This document shows positions 32,831-43,191 of a stretch of DNA of 64,000 nucleotides, in pieces. A program made the translations under genes and the position numbers. Origin of the DNA: Lingula anatina. Lineage: Eukaryota; Brachiopoda; Lingulata; Lingulida; Lingulidae. The number at the start of each line of letters is the position of its first letter. Position 1 is the first letter of the stretch. Under the pieces are notes generated by a model. That model worked only from the letters and a program-made list of their open reading frames with translations, had not been told where the DNA came from and ran no database searches. The stretch is taken from the NCBI RefSeq assembly GCF_001039355.2, contig NW_019775519.1, positions 72,740 through 136,739 on the forward strand. The letters are read 5' to 3'.

Positions 32831-33097
32831 ACCCTTGCATTAAAACCACGGAGGACAACAGCCCACCAGTGTTCAAAATGCCCAAAGGTATTTCTCTCAG
32901 CGACTGCAAAAGTGCGCCACATACGAGAAGTCCACATGGGACGCAGGTTCTCGTGCTCTCACTGCAACCGTATGTTCAAAAGGTTGGAATACGTGGAAAG
33001 ACACTTGCAGAGCAGGCATAAGATTTATATAAGGCAATACAATGATGTCTGGGAGCATTGTGATGTGCTCAAGACTGCTACAGAATTTTATGACTGA
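32831..33097 (+). CDS. ZF18: alternative last exon, two C2H2 fingers
   Basis: Acceptor ATGACTTTCAG; phase 0; 88 residues. Basic lead TLALKPRRTTAHQ; finger 1 CSKCPKVFLSATAKVRHIREVH; linker MGRRF; finger 2 CSHCNRMFKRLEYVERHLQSRH. Tail YNDVWEHCDVLKTATEFYD resembles the ZF16 and ZF17 tails. AATAAA at 33399-33404. Confidence 0.87.
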   Translation, partial: TLALKPRRTTAHQCSKCPKVFLSATAKVRHIREVHMGRRFSCSHCNRMFKRLEYVERHLQSRHKIYIRQYNDVWEHCDVLKTATEFYD

Positions 33098-33398
33098 AAA
33101 TCCCCTTGCTTTTGAGATATGACTTGATAAGAATAGTGTGTGTACATTACTAAACTTCCTTTAAGTTGTTAAGTTTTAAAATTTCCATGTTCTACTGTTT
33201 AGCCTGAATAATTTGGAAATGTAAAAATGTGGTATTTTCATTGTATTTAAATAGATTGACAGATTTGTTGTGGACAGAATTTAGGTACATTGATATACAG
33301 TACTTTACAGCTTTCTTCAGTTTTATTATTAATACTTATATCATATGTAACTTTGACTTTCATAAAACCCAATAACATGGTAATAAAAATGATAATTT

Positions 33399-33404
33399 AA
33401 TAAA
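33399..33404 (+). terminator. Polyadenylation signal after ZF18
   Basis: AATAAA about 300 bases after the ZF18 stop. Confidence 0.45.
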
Positions 33405-33690
33405 GCCAGTTAAATATTTTTTGTTTTACTTTGGTTGGAATCATGGAAGTTTTAAGATACCATGGATTTTAAGTTTGGGTTTGTACTAGCATACATTTTG
33501 TTTGAGTTGTATATATAACCATTTGGCCAAATTGGTGAATAATGGGTGAAAATGAACTGAATAGTATTTGTTTTCACATTACCAATTCCATTATTAGATG
33601 TCAAAATATTTCGATATGCTACCTTGACTCGTGTCCTTGAGTTCCTTAAAGAACATGTAGGTTAATCTAAAAGCTGTGACAATAAGTTGG

Positions 33691-33706
33691 CCAGTGAATA
33701 CCTGGA
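33691..33706 (+). promoter_or_regulatory. Strong selector-like element before ZF19
   Basis: CCAGTGAATACCTGGA: matches CCAGTGAACACCTGTGA with one substitution and one deleted base. Confidence 0.65.
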
Positions 33707-33793
33707 GAATTTAGGTATAATACTCCTAAGTGACATTTTAAGAAAGACTAGTTAGCCATTTGACATTTTATTTCACATTGTTCCACATTTCAG

Positions 33794-34039
33794 AGCCTAT
33801 ATATTTGTGTGGAGTGTAATCGCAGTTATTGGTCTATGAAGTCATACAGCAGGCATATGAAAGAAAAACATTTAGGACGAAGATTCAAATGTCTGTTGTG
33901 TCAAGTTGAATTTAAACGCAAACATAAAGCACAACAACATTTACAGCTTGAGCATTGTAGAAATGAGGATGACCTCATAGAAACTATAAATGGACAGGAA
34001 CATTCATTTTCAACAGAATTAAGTGAAAAAACACCATGA
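33794..34039 (+). CDS. ZF19: alternative last exon, two C2H2 fingers
   Basis: Acceptor CACATTTCAG; phase 0; 81 residues, with only SLYI before finger 1 (CVECNRSYWSMKSYSRHMKEKH). Linker LGRRF; finger 2 CLLCQVEFKRKHKAQQHLQLEH. Tail acidic (NEDDLIETINGQEH). Confidence 0.86.
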   Translation, partial: SLYICVECNRSYWSMKSYSRHMKEKHLGRRFKCLLCQVEFKRKHKAQQHLQLEHCRNEDDLIETINGQEHSFSTELSEKTP

Positions 34040-34280
34040 TGTTAAAAGAGGATATATACACTTGATTACCTTGACTTTTTTCTTTAAGATTTTGAATGGG
34101 AAAGTAGAAAAACATAATTACCAACATCAGTAAACCTTATAAAAGTGATGGAAATAATCTACAAATTAAATATCTACAAAATGAGCTCAAATTAATTTTA
34201 AAAAAGATGCTCTGACTTTGTTGCTGTCTAGTAATAGTAGGAAGACGGGTCCTGCAGAATTTTCTATATACGGTAAAGAA

Positions 34281-34303
34281 CACCAGTGAAGACCTGTTGA
34301 AGC
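34281..34303 (+). promoter_or_regulatory. Strong selector-like element before ZF20
   Basis: CACCAGTGAAGACCTGT then TGAAGC: 16 of 17 in the first block, then a match with two single-base insertions. Confidence 0.65.
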
Positions 34304-34376
34304 TGTTTGCTAACATATTTCCATTTCCTTTTTTAACATTAATTTTAAGATACTCTAGTGATTTTGCAACTTTCAG

Positions 34377-34604
34377 ATTGATACAACGGACTCAATATAC
34401 TATTGTGAAGAGTGTAAAAAGAGCTTCAACAAAGGCAACTACTTTCGCCATGTCAGAGAAAAGCACATGGGCCGTAGGTTTAAGTGCACAATTTGTGGCA
34501 AGATTTTCAAGCGCAAACATCTAACGCGTCTTCATTTGAAGGAGGCCCACAATGTCTCAGAACATGGCCCATATACAGTGGTGATCACTGAAGAGCAGTC
34601 TTGA
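34377..34604 (+). CDS. ZF20: alternative last exon, two C2H2 fingers
   Basis: Acceptor CAACTTTCAG; phase 0; 75 residues. Lead IDTTDSIYY; finger 1 CEECKKSFNKGNYFRHVREKH (one residue shorter than standard); linker MGRRF; finger 2 CTICGKIFKRKHLTRLHLKEAH. Tail GPYTVVITEEQS. Its stop is only 62 bases before the ZF21 exon, with no AATAAA in between, so its 3' UTR must run through or splice over ZF21. Confidence 0.86.
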   Translation: MDTTDSIYYCEECKKSFNKGNYFRHVREKHMGRRFKCTICGKIFKRKHLTRLHLKEAHNVSEHGPYTVVITEEQS

Positions 34605-34666
34605 AATATGTTATTATCTTCAACTTAAGTGTTTATCATGTGGGAACTCTTCCTCTCCACTTGTAG

Positions 34667-34912
34667 GTGGCGCTAGCCAAGTGTCCAGACTGCGGCAAAA
34701 CCTTCAAGAGCTCCTGTGAACGTAATCGCCACCAAATGGAAATGCACCAGGGCCGTCGATACCAGTGTTGCACATGTTTTAAGCTATTCAAGAGAAAGAA
34801 TATGGCTGCTGAACACACTATTAAAGTGCATGGTGAAACACAGAACTATGTAGAGGTTACCTTATATTCAAAGGAGAATAGTGAATATAGAATTAAAGAT
34901 TTAAATAGTTAG
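34667..34912 (+). CDS. ZF21: alternative last exon, two C2H2 fingers
   Basis: Acceptor CTCTCCACTTGTAG; phase 0; 81 residues. VALAK, finger 1 CPDCGKTFKSSCERNRHQMEMH, linker QGRRY, finger 2 CCTCFKLFKRKNMAAEHTIKVH, tail NYVEVTLYSKENSEYR. I see no clear selector in the 62-base gap before it. AATAAA at 34996. Confidence 0.86.
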   Translation: MALAKCPDCGKTFKSSCERNRHQMEMHQGRRYQCCTCFKLFKRKNMAAEHTIKVHGETQNYVEVTLYSKENSEYRIKDLNS

Positions 34913-34995
34913 AAAAATAAAAGGATGTCTGATGCATTATAACATGGTAGTACACACCTTTTGTTTTATTTTATTATTGGTAAAATGTTTTAAGA

Positions 34996-35001
34996 AATAA
35001 A
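34996..35001 (+). terminator. Polyadenylation signal, probably shared by ZF20 and ZF21
   Basis: AATAAA, among the first poly(A) signals after either stop; another AATAAA overlaps the end of ZF21 near 34915. Confidence 0.4.
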
Positions 35002-35087
35002 TTACCTTCAGCATAAACTACAGATTTTTGATAACACTAATAACCACTCCCTTGCGAAATGTGAACAATGGTGTGCAAAATGGGATC

Positions 35088-35103
35088 TGAACATCTGTGA
35101 GCA
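35088..35103 (+). promoter_or_regulatory. Strong selector-like element before ZF22
   Basis: TGAACATCTGTGAGCA: 15 of 16 bases complementary to the docking element. Confidence 0.65.
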
Positions 35104-35229
35104 GTGCCCCAAAAATATGGACACTTCCTTTGCTTTTATATGCTTACATATAGTATTGACATAGCTAGGTAGATATCCCCTGCAAAACAGTTTGTGAGAT
35201 TCATACACTATATGTGATTATTTTTGTAG

Positions 35230-35448
35230 TCATCAGGGCGCAATGTCTGCCCACACTGCCCAGTACTGCGGTCTTTCAAGAGGCCCACGGAATTATCCAG
35301 GCACATAAAAGAGAAACATGGCGGACGAAGGTTCCAGTGCCCCGTTTGTGATAAACTTTTCATGAGGAGAGATTATGCTCAAAAGCATATTGCAGCTATA
35401 CATGGAGACTGTAATTTTCAAGGGAGTTTGGAGCCAGTTACAATATGA
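35230..35448 (+). CDS. ZF22: alternative last exon, two C2H2 fingers
   Basis: Acceptor TTATTTTTGTAG; phase 0; 72 residues, SSGRNV then finger 1 (CPHCPVLRSFKRPTELSRHIKEKH, two residues longer than standard between Cys and His). Linker GGRRF; finger 2 CPVCDKLFMRRDYAQKHIAAIH. Tail GSLEPVTI. Confidence 0.85.
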   Translation, partial: SSGRNVCPHCPVLRSFKRPTELSRHIKEKHGGRRFQCPVCDKLFMRRDYAQKHIAAIHGDCNFQGSLEPVTI

Positions 35449-36005
35449 TGGCATTGTCCCATTTGAGTTTTGATGTAAAGACTTTGCAAGTTAATTTTGA
35501 TGGCCAAACTTAGTTGAAAAGAAAGGAAGGAGGTCCATATTTTTTAGAAAGACTTGTTTGAATTTGTGCTGACATTGCAGTTAGCATTTACATGGGTCAT
35601 GAGGCACTTGCCATGATTCGTTCCACAGTGATTCTGTTTGAGGGTTTCTTAAAGAAACCTTTTACCTAAGCTCAGAGAGCAGGTGGCACAAAGTTTGAAA
35701 ATTTTAGGTTGACTTTCGCTAATTACTTTGTGGATAAATTTTTTTTTTTTTTGCTTATTTTAAAGATTTAAAGGGGAATTTTTCCATTCTCTTAACTATA
35801 AATATTATATTTTTGTAATCTGAATAGATCCCATTCTCTTCTCCTTAAACATAGAAAAATCGGGAATGGAGTCTTGATCATTGCCTATAGTGGATGGTAA
35901 ACATGGAAAATAAGACTTTTTACAATGAATTTTTATCTGATTACCATCTTTGATGAATGATATCTTGTGTTCTGATGTATCCAGTCAGTTGTTGCGTATG
36001 ACATG
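35449..36005 (+). other. Spacer between ZF22 and ZF23
   Basis: AT-rich, with a poly-T run near 35740. No exon or relic was recognised. Confidence 0.5.
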
Positions 36006-36007
36006 AA

Positions 36008-36020
36008 ACCTGTGAGCATC
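36008..36020 (+). promoter_or_regulatory. Selector-like element before ZF23
   Basis: ACCTGTGAGCATC: eleven exact bases. Confidence 0.6.
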
Positions 36021-36203
36021 TCAAGGCATCTTTAGGTCAGATTTCATAAATTGTGGTTTTTGTCTCATTTGTTTATGCACTAGGAACTTTTTTGAAGTCT
36101 CTGTTGTGGTGAAGTGTTTCCCTGCAACCTCATGTTGTGGTCACTTCTTATATTTTTGGACTGGGAAACTATCCAGCAAATTTGCTTTTTTTTTTTTTCC
36201 AAG

Positions 36204-36389
36204 GACATTGTTCCAAAGGAAATGAAAATCTGCAAGCATTGTGGGAAGTTAATTCGACGCAGTAACCTGGCACGGCACATGAAGGACATTCACAAAGACT
36301 GGAGATATCAGTGCCTTGTGTGCAAAAAAACTTTTAAGCGGGATTTAGCAGTACATCAGTGTACCCCTGAAACTGAAGAACAAAAATAA
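36204..36389 (+). CDS. ZF23: short alternative last exon, one good and one degenerate finger
   Basis: A long poly-T tract then CCAAG acceptor; phase 0; 61 residues. Finger 1 CKHCGKLIRRSNLARHMKDIH is intact. The second unit CLVCKKTFKRDLAVHQC is about two residues short and ends HQC rather than H-X3-H, so zinc binding is doubtful. Tail TPETEEQK is acidic. Confidence 0.82.
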   Translation, partial: DIVPKEMKICKHCGKLIRRSNLARHMKDIHKDWRYQCLVCKKTFKRDLAVHQCTPETEEQK

Positions 36390-37410
36390 AAAGGAGTTTG
36401 CTGTCAAAGTGTTTTCAATGGCCTCTGGTCATTTCTGATCAAACAAGTGCTAAAAACAAATGATTTTGGTCTGTTGGTGTTATTTATATATATATATTTA
36501 GGTATGCTTTGGTTTTTTATAATTGAAACAGTTTCATGAATACAGCTAGCATATTTTTTTAAGCAAGGAATCTTTTGTAGATGACGGTTTCTCACAGGAG
36601 CAGGTAGCAGTATCAAGCTTTAGTGATAAGCAGTTGGATTTCCGAAAATATATATGTTACAGATGCTAAATTGTTCATATATTCTAGAATACCTATTGCA
36701 TAATTTTATATGTTTTGCATTTCTCCTTTTGCAATTTTATTTGTTTGTTAATTTTGAATACTCTATATAGTTCAATTTTAAAAAGTTGGAACAAAAATCA
36801 GTTTTTGTTCTTGAAAAGATGAGAAGTGACAGTGTCTTTATTTGGGCATTGGAATATATAATATGGTTATTACACTTTAAGAACAAATTAATAAACTTTC
36901 CAAATTCCAAAGGTGTTTTTATTTCTCCTCTGTCAAAATGATAAACGTGAAAATTGATGATCATGTATTGTGAGGGTATTAGAGATAATATATAGGTATT
37001 AAGTTATGATATTTGGGGAGAAGTGGAAGTAATAACACGATCAAAATCAAAGATCCTCTTTAAATCCCATTAATGATATTTGTTATGATGAAGTGAGACA
37101 AAATCAGTTAATTCTACAATTGCTAGTACTGCAGTGTACAGCATAGAAGTGATACTGTGAGAATACTTGTGTTTAATTGTCAAAGAATATTTTGATATTC
37201 ACAACTCCCAAAATTGATAACACGTTTAGTAGTCGGGATAATTATGATACTTCTGCAAAATCTTTGAACTGAAACAATTAAACATTTAGTTGTTGTGATG
37301 TACCTTGTGTGTTTCTATATACATAAAAAAAATTAAGTTGTGTGGAAATTTCATACCATTACTAGTAATAGTTGTGGATGTTACTCTTTTTCACATTGTT
37401 GAGTGAAGAA
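36390..37410 (+). other. Spacer between ZF23 and ZF24
   Basis: Very AT-rich; no exon, relic or repeat recognised. Confidence 0.5.
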
Positions 37411-37425
37411 ATGTGAACACCCAGT
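37411..37425 (+). promoter_or_regulatory. Selector-like element before ZF24 (distal)
   Basis: ATGTGAACACCCAGT: GTGAACACC is exact. Confidence 0.45.
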
Positions 37426-37455
37426 CCTCAAATATTTAAAATCATATGTCTTTCA

Positions 37456-37470
37456 ACCCAGTGAACACTT
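37456..37470 (+). promoter_or_regulatory. Selector-like element before ZF24 (proximal)
   Basis: ACCCAGTGAACACTT: eleven exact bases CCAGTGAACAC. Confidence 0.55.
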
Positions 37471-37537
37471 ATATTAGACAGGAAATTTGTAGAGTTCATT
37501 TTATATTGAATCATACTGGAGGAATTTCCTTTTTCAG

Positions 37538-37756
37538 CTTGCTGTAGGTAGCGAGAGTAACAGAACCTGTCCTCACTGTAGGAAAGTTTTCCATCGTCGT
37601 AATGAGGTGTCGAGGCATGTGCGTGAGGTACACACAAACAGGAGATACTGCTGTCCTTTGTGCACCAAAATGTTTACGAGAAGGCATTATGCTTTTGAAC
37701 ACATAGCAAAGAATCACCCAGAATACAGCCATATGGAACCTACACTGAATTGCTGA
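37538..37756 (+). CDS. ZF24: alternative last exon, two C2H2 fingers
   Basis: Acceptor TTCCTTTTTCAG; phase 0; 72 residues. LAVGSESNRT, finger 1 CPHCRKVFHRRNEVSRHVREVH, linker TNRRYC, finger 2 CPLCTKMFTRRHYAFEHIAKNH, tail PEYSHMEPTLNC. Confidence 0.86.
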   Translation, partial: LAVGSESNRTCPHCRKVFHRRNEVSRHVREVHTNRRYCCPLCTKMFTRRHYAFEHIAKNHPEYSHMEPTLNC

Positions 37757-40221
37757 GCTCTCACTTCAAATTATGACCCAAATTACTACAGGAGTTTGTG
37801 AAACTTGCTTCATTTACTTTCATTTACTTACCAACACAAAATGATTGCCATATATTTTGTGAACTACCAAATCAGAGATTTCTGTGCTAATTTTAAAAAA
37901 AGTGGGGGGAGAGGGTATTAGTTTTACTAGGCAGTGGGTATACTGACATAGCTGAACATAGGCTTGCAGGCAGTTCAAAACAATTACTGATTCTCAATGT
38001 TTTAAATACTCCCTTTTTTTTATCCATTTATAAATCTGAATATTTGACCTATTTCTAAAAATCCATGTCACGATTTTAGGTCATAGTCTTGAATCAGTTT
38101 CTGGTCTCACGGACTTGCATACTAGTGATCAATACAAATCCAAGAGCAAAAATATTCGTTAGCTTGGTAGTTGGATCATATGTCTGATGAAGGCCTTCGC
38201 CCAGGTTTGCTATAAGCTAAGGGTATGAAAATATATCTGCTTGTGTTTAATAATTTTCACTAATCATATTACAAATCCAATTTTCAAATCCCAGGTTCAT
38301 TCGTTTTTTCCTGTATATTTTCTCTAATTATTATAATGATTTAAAAAAATATATACAATTTTGATATTTTGCAAGCATTTTTGCCCATCACTTGCACCAT
38401 AAATTTCACAAACCTTGAACAGGTTGTATTCAATCAGCATGTCCCACATGGCTTAATTTAGCAGGCGACATTAATTCAGGTTCTAGAGACAACTATTGCT
38501 ACACTACACTTTAACTTACAAGAGATCTTACAATATTTGCAGTATTTAAGATAAATCTGTTTGGCTGAAATTCAAGGAAATAGCTCACATTTCTAGGTTA
38601 GGTTGTTCTTTCTGTGGTGAGGTAGTCATTTAACTCTAAATGTCAAAATAAAACTGGAAAAATGCAGTGGAGGTATGAAAAACTTATATTATTCCTTAGT
38701 GACCTCTCTAGGTAACCAGCTACTTGTCTAGTTGTCTAGAAAGACAACTACATAATATAAAGTATAGATGAGTAAGCATGAACTTTATTTTTTGGATTCT
38801 CTTAATTAGAAACATGATATTATTTGGGTTAATCAGTTAAGATGAAGTGGACAAAAATTAACTTTCCTAGTACAGGCATCTTTTGTAGGAGATCATAAGA
38901 AAAATGGGGTTGTTTGTAGAAATGTCTTTTTTATATGAAAAGATAAAGACTGAAAAGCTGTGTAGAAAAATTATCACTGATAAATGTTTTAACACTGCTG
39001 TTATTTGAATAAGGAAATGAAGTTTGTTTTATATGTATTAAAGAGGAAAAAGTTGTTTATCCAGCTCATTATAAAATGTTTCTGTAGAAGCATTTATTAA
39101 GGCAGTTAAAAGAAAAAAATATTCTTTTTTATAGACTGGGGGCTAAACCTAAAGCCTTATGTTATAATGGAAAGAAGTTGAAGATATAATAATTATGAGT
39201 GCATAATCATGCCTGACATCTGGGGTTCTAGAAAACCTTACCAAAGAAGTGTCTAAAACCTAGACATGGCCACAACTGCTATTCTGTTTAGTTGACTGTT
39301 ACCTGCATTAATGTGAACAACCTGAAAAGTCATGTGAAGCGACTTGTGTATTTTACATGTACAACTCGTAACATCTAGCAGTGAAACCATAAGCCAGAGT
39401 ATGAACAATTTGAGTGAGGCAGTGATCGTAGCTTTGGCTGATACCTTAATCTCTCTTTTGAGACAAGAAACTGTGCTCTATCTTCCACCTGAAAGCATGC
39501 ACAGATTATTACTCTGACTCGCAACTAAGCTCCATTTCAATGCAGTAAAAAGATGGCCACTAGCTTTAAGTTTGTGCCAGGAAATTGTGATTTGAGTTGT
39601 TCATTTGGGCATTTGCACTCGTGAGGCTTGTGATCGCAAATGGCAATTATTGTTCATGAGGCCCATATGTGGTCAAATCCCAGACAGGCAATACAGAATG
39701 ATGATTGAATTGCACCTACCTTATAACTGCCCCAGTTTTATTTTGAATTTAAAAGAAACAAGGAAAATAAGCTGGATTATATGTCTAAGCCTTTGGTCTA
39801 TTTTTTCACCAAAACTTCGTTGATTTGGTTTAAATTGTTAACATTTTCTAGAACAACTGGCTTATGTAAAAAGGCATTTATCAGACATGTCATGATCTCA
39901 AACAACATGTACATAGAGAAATTTTATATCAATAAGATTTCCAAATTTTTTAAAGCACTATTCCCCAGACTATCAAAGGGTTGACAGAGCTCTATTATAA
40001 ATATTTTGTGTAGACTTTTATTATTCCTTTGAGTATGTGATAAACCACTTAGAAGCACCTACAGCTTGTCATCTTTTTAATCATCGTTGTTATTATTCAG
40101 TACTGCTGGGGAAAAATCTTGAATTCTTCTGGTTTCATAACCTTACAAATTTGTACATGATGCAAAAAAAAAGGGGAAATGACAATGTTCAGAGAATGTC
40201 TTTATTTACTGGTTCTTCCAG
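37757..40221 (+). other. 2.4-kb gap in the array with possible finger relics
   Basis: The largest gap between intact finger exons. Around 39294-39380 the forward frame reads VTCINVNNLKSHVKRLVYFTCTTRN, which keeps the NLKSHVK core and a following C-X2 start of a finger but has lost ligands and soon hits TAG. Near 39860 a weaker CKKAFIRH echo appears. No intact exon was seen. Confidence 0.45.
39294..39380 (+). pseudogene. Possible decayed finger exon between ZF24 and ZF25
   Basis: CINVNNLKSHVKRLVYFTCTTRN resembles the end of finger 1, the linker and the start of finger 2, with the second His replaced and the CTTC pair changed to CTTR. A TAG follows at once. No clear acceptor was found. Confidence 0.35.
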
Positions 40222-40452
40222 ATGTCTGGGCATTATTTTCTAACAGATAAGAACGAATTTGTCTGTGTTTTGTGTGGCAGAAGCTTCATGAGTTGTCAAG
40301 GTTACCAGAGACATGCCAGGGAGCAGCATAGCGGAAGGAGGTTTATTTGCACGATCTGCAGCAAGGAGTTCAAACGAAAAGCACACGCACATTACCATGT
40401 TACTAATACACATGGCCCACAGTACAAGTCACATTGTGTTGTAGAGAAATAA
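40222..40452 (+). CDS. ZF25: alternative last exon, two C2H2 fingers
   Basis: Acceptor GGTTCTTCCAG directly before ATG, an internal codon in phase 0; 76 residues. Finger 1 CVLCGRSFMSCQGYQRHAREQH; linker SGRRF; finger 2 CTICSKEFKRKAHAHYHVTNTH. Tail GPQYKSHCVVEK. Intermediate between the REVH/GRRF and the REQH groups. Only a weak AGAAGCACC selector-like match (40051-40059) precedes it. Confidence 0.86.
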   Translation: MSGHYFLTDKNEFVCVLCGRSFMSCQGYQRHAREQHSGRRFICTICSKEFKRKAHAHYHVTNTHGPQYKSHCVVEK

Positions 40453-41016
40453 TTCTGGAGGAAAGTGAAATTTAAAAGACCTGATGGAGAGAATATAAGT
40501 TTAGAATAAGTCTATGTTCATTTTCACTTTTTGAATCAATATATTTTTATTTAAGTATTTAATATTTTCTAAAATATAAATGAGGGTCTATCTGCTGTTC
40601 AATTTGTTATGAGTTTTAAAACATTTTATAACTGGTGTTTAAAATAGGCCTTAGAAAAAAATAACCTCGTGTTTAAAATGATCACTGATTAAAGTTTGTT
40701 GTTTTTTTTTAAGAAGTTCTAAAGATTTGATATGCTGGCCTTCTGATATGATGTACTTCTGTTCAATCCTTTCTATCTGTAAAAGGCACACTTCTTACTT
40801 TGTAATAGAATAAAAAGCTTTCAAAGTTTCCTGAAATCTTGTTTCCTAGATCTCCATCAAATTGTGTTGGAAGACAACATGGTAAATTGCAAGCCACAAA
40901 AAGAGTTTTGGAATATTTTATCCAGGTTTGCACAATATTAATTCTGACTATATATTGCCTGACTATATATGGATCAATGAATACCATTTAGTTTTCTCCC
41001 TCTCCAATGATCTTGG
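40453..41016 (+). other. Spacer between ZF25 and ZF26
   Basis: AT-rich, no exon or relic recognised. Confidence 0.5.
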
Positions 41017-41017
41017 T

Positions 41018-41029
41018 ACACCTGTGAGC
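41018..41029 (+). promoter_or_regulatory. Selector-like element before ZF26
   Basis: ACACCTGTGAGC: twelve exact bases. Confidence 0.6.
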
Positions 41030-41327
41030 TAGCTTGCATGGAATGCCTTGAAATGGTCCCAGATAATGATTGTAGACAAAGGGTGTAACTGTTGAAATTG
41101 AACATTATATGTGATCATGATTTCGTGTGTGCTTCATAAAGATGTTTTGGTGATGTAACACGGAATGAAAAAAATTTATTGAACAATTCAAGAGTTCAAG
41201 CTGCAGTCACATTCTGTTACTGATGTGACAGTTGCACCCTCAAAAGTTTTCATTATTTTCCCTGTTGCACTGGGCGTAGGCATTTTTTTGTCGAATTTTT
41301 ACACAACGAAATTATCCACCATTACAG

Positions 41328-41549
41328 TTATACCATCGAGGTCTGACATATTGTCCCTACTGTCCCCACCGGGTATTCACCAACAAGGATTCTGTCAGAC
41401 GGCATATGAGAGAACAACACACAATGGGGAAAATGCACGCTTGTACCTTGTGTGGAAAAACATTTAAAAGATTGCAGCACCTGCGGCTCCATCAAACATC
41501 TTCAAAATGCAAGGGCAATGAAACTCCTAAGCCAAGGAAGAAAAAATGA
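41328..41549 (+). CDS. ZF26: alternative last exon, C2H2 plus C2HC finger with basic tail
   Basis: Acceptor TCCACCATTACAG; phase 0; 73 residues. LYHRGLTY, finger 1 CPYCPHRVFTNKDSVRRHMREQH (one residue longer than standard), linker TMGKMHA, second finger CTLCGKTFKRLQHLRLHQTSSKC ending in Cys. The tail PKPRKKK is a likely nuclear-localisation signal. Confidence 0.84.
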   Translation, partial: LYHRGLTYCPYCPHRVFTNKDSVRRHMREQHTMGKMHACTLCGKTFKRLQHLRLHQTSSKCKGNETPKPRKKK

Positions 41550-42014
41550 CAGATGTCTGGGCAGTTTCTATTTATTTATATTTTATTTATTCATTTTTAA
41601 AAATTACAGACTGCAGCAGCTAATCAAACTTATTTTAAATGTTTTTGATAACTGCAAGAAAACAAAAGAAATTTGAAAAAACCATTGTGCTCACATACTC
41701 TAATTCTCATGAAACACACACACACACATATATATTTCCTATCTCTTCATATTTGTATTGGACAAGATAGAGAGGACAACCACAGATTTTATTTGTAAAA
41801 TATCAACAAATTAAATACCTGTTTCTGCTTATAGCTATTATTGCTGGGGTTCTGATTGGAATTTCATCTGCTGTTTAAGCAAATGTAATCATAATTTTGG
41901 TAAAAATATTTATATAAAAGTAGTCATAAAAATTATAATTGAGTTGTTTTAAACTCTGAGATTTTAGTGAAAAGGTGCTTCAGATGAAGTCCTGAGACAT
42001 AAAATGCAAAAACG

Positions 42015-42031
42015 GTGAACACCTGTAAGCA
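42015..42031 (+). promoter_or_regulatory. Strong selector-like element before ZF27
   Basis: GTGAACACCTGTAAGCA: 16 of 17 bases complementary to the docking element. Confidence 0.65.
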
Positions 42032-42133
42032 GTTAGGAGTGGTCTTGAAATCCTTTTTAATTTTTTTTTTTCTTTGAGAAGTTAAAACTATAAATATTTG
42101 GTCCTTTTTGATGCTCCTTTTTTGGGTTTGCAG

Positions 42134-42349
42134 CATGCATGCTGTCTCTGCGATAGAATGTTCAAGCGAGCATCCCATCTTAGGCGGCATATCCAGGAGC
42201 AACACAGTGTGATGCGATACAAATGCGCTGCATGTCAGCGCGTGTATAAGCGTAAAGAGAATGTGACAAGGCACATTTCCTCTCACCATGGAAACAATGC
42301 CTTTTACATCATCGTCTCTGATCAAGAGAAAGATGAATGCACAGATTAA
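42134..42349 (+). CDS. ZF27: alternative last exon, two C2H2 fingers
   Basis: Acceptor TTTGGGTTTGCAG; phase 0; 71 residues, HAC directly into finger 1 (CLCDRMFKRASHLRRHIQEQH with the Cys pair CCLC). Linker SVMRY; finger 2 CAACQRVYKRKENVTRHISSHH. Tail NAFYIIVSDQEKDECTD matches the FYIIV/TVVIT tail motif of ZF20 and ZF29. Confidence 0.86.
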   Translation, partial: HACCLCDRMFKRASHLRRHIQEQHSVMRYKCAACQRVYKRKENVTRHISSHHGNNAFYIIVSDQEKDECTD

Positions 42350-43079
42350 ATTGTTCATGAAGTTAATAACACTTACTTGATTTGATATTAAAATTCATCA
42401 ATTATGTCAGGCATATCCTAGAATTTAAGAAAAAAAACATTTCAAAATGTTATTTGTTTAAGTTTAGCATGACCGGGAGAATCATATGTTTTCATATCAA
42501 ATCGTATCAATTTTGAAAACAACAATTTTAAAAGATTATAATAAAGAAAATCATTTTGTAACCATATTATGAGGTAAAATCATAAGAATATAAGTCCAGG
42601 AGACTTACAAGTTACAATCATTAATGTTGTCTTGAATTTACGGTATATTTTAGACATTACTGGAAAAAAAGTGATTTTTTTTCACTGAAGAAAATTGGTT
42701 TGATATTTGTTTATATAAAGTGTATATCCATGTGGTCTGATTTTAGTTTAAAAATGGTGTCATTTTGTTCACAATGTATCTTACCCCTGTGTTGTAAATA
42801 ATGAAGGGAAGACAGTAACAATTTGTATACTGATAATTGCATGAAAGCAGAAAGTTTATATTAAAGATATTTGTACAAGTAGATTTGGTTTATATTTGTA
42901 TAGTGTTGTCATTATTGGTATATGTTCTGCATTTTTTACTATTAAGACTATTTAGTTGTCTAACAGATGGCATTTTTACTTCTTAACTCCTCAAGCTTAA
43001 AGGTTTCTGTAAATATTTCACACCAAATTGTGCACATTATCGTGTCGCTGCTTTACTTTTTTGGTAATAATAAAAAAAA
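42350..43079 (+). other. Spacer between ZF27 and ZF28
   Basis: AT-rich, no exon recognised. Confidence 0.5.
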
Positions 43080-43099
43080 GTGAGCACCAGTGAACACCT
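43080..43099 (+). promoter_or_regulatory. Strong selector-like element before ZF28
   Basis: GTGAGCACCAGTGAACACCT pairs along its whole length with the docking element if one extra G is allowed. Confidence 0.68.
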
Positions 43100-43191
43100 T
43101 TCTGTTTTGATAATTTAAAATACTTTTTATGTAAAAATAAGGATAGCAAATTTTTTATCAAGAATTTTAGTAACAATTCATATTTTATTAG

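Noticed and set aside
38170-38230. Repeat-like TCTGATGAAGGCCTTCGCCC sequence
   Set aside because: Looks palindromic in part (AAGGCCTT) but has no second copy in the window and no coding or structural context.
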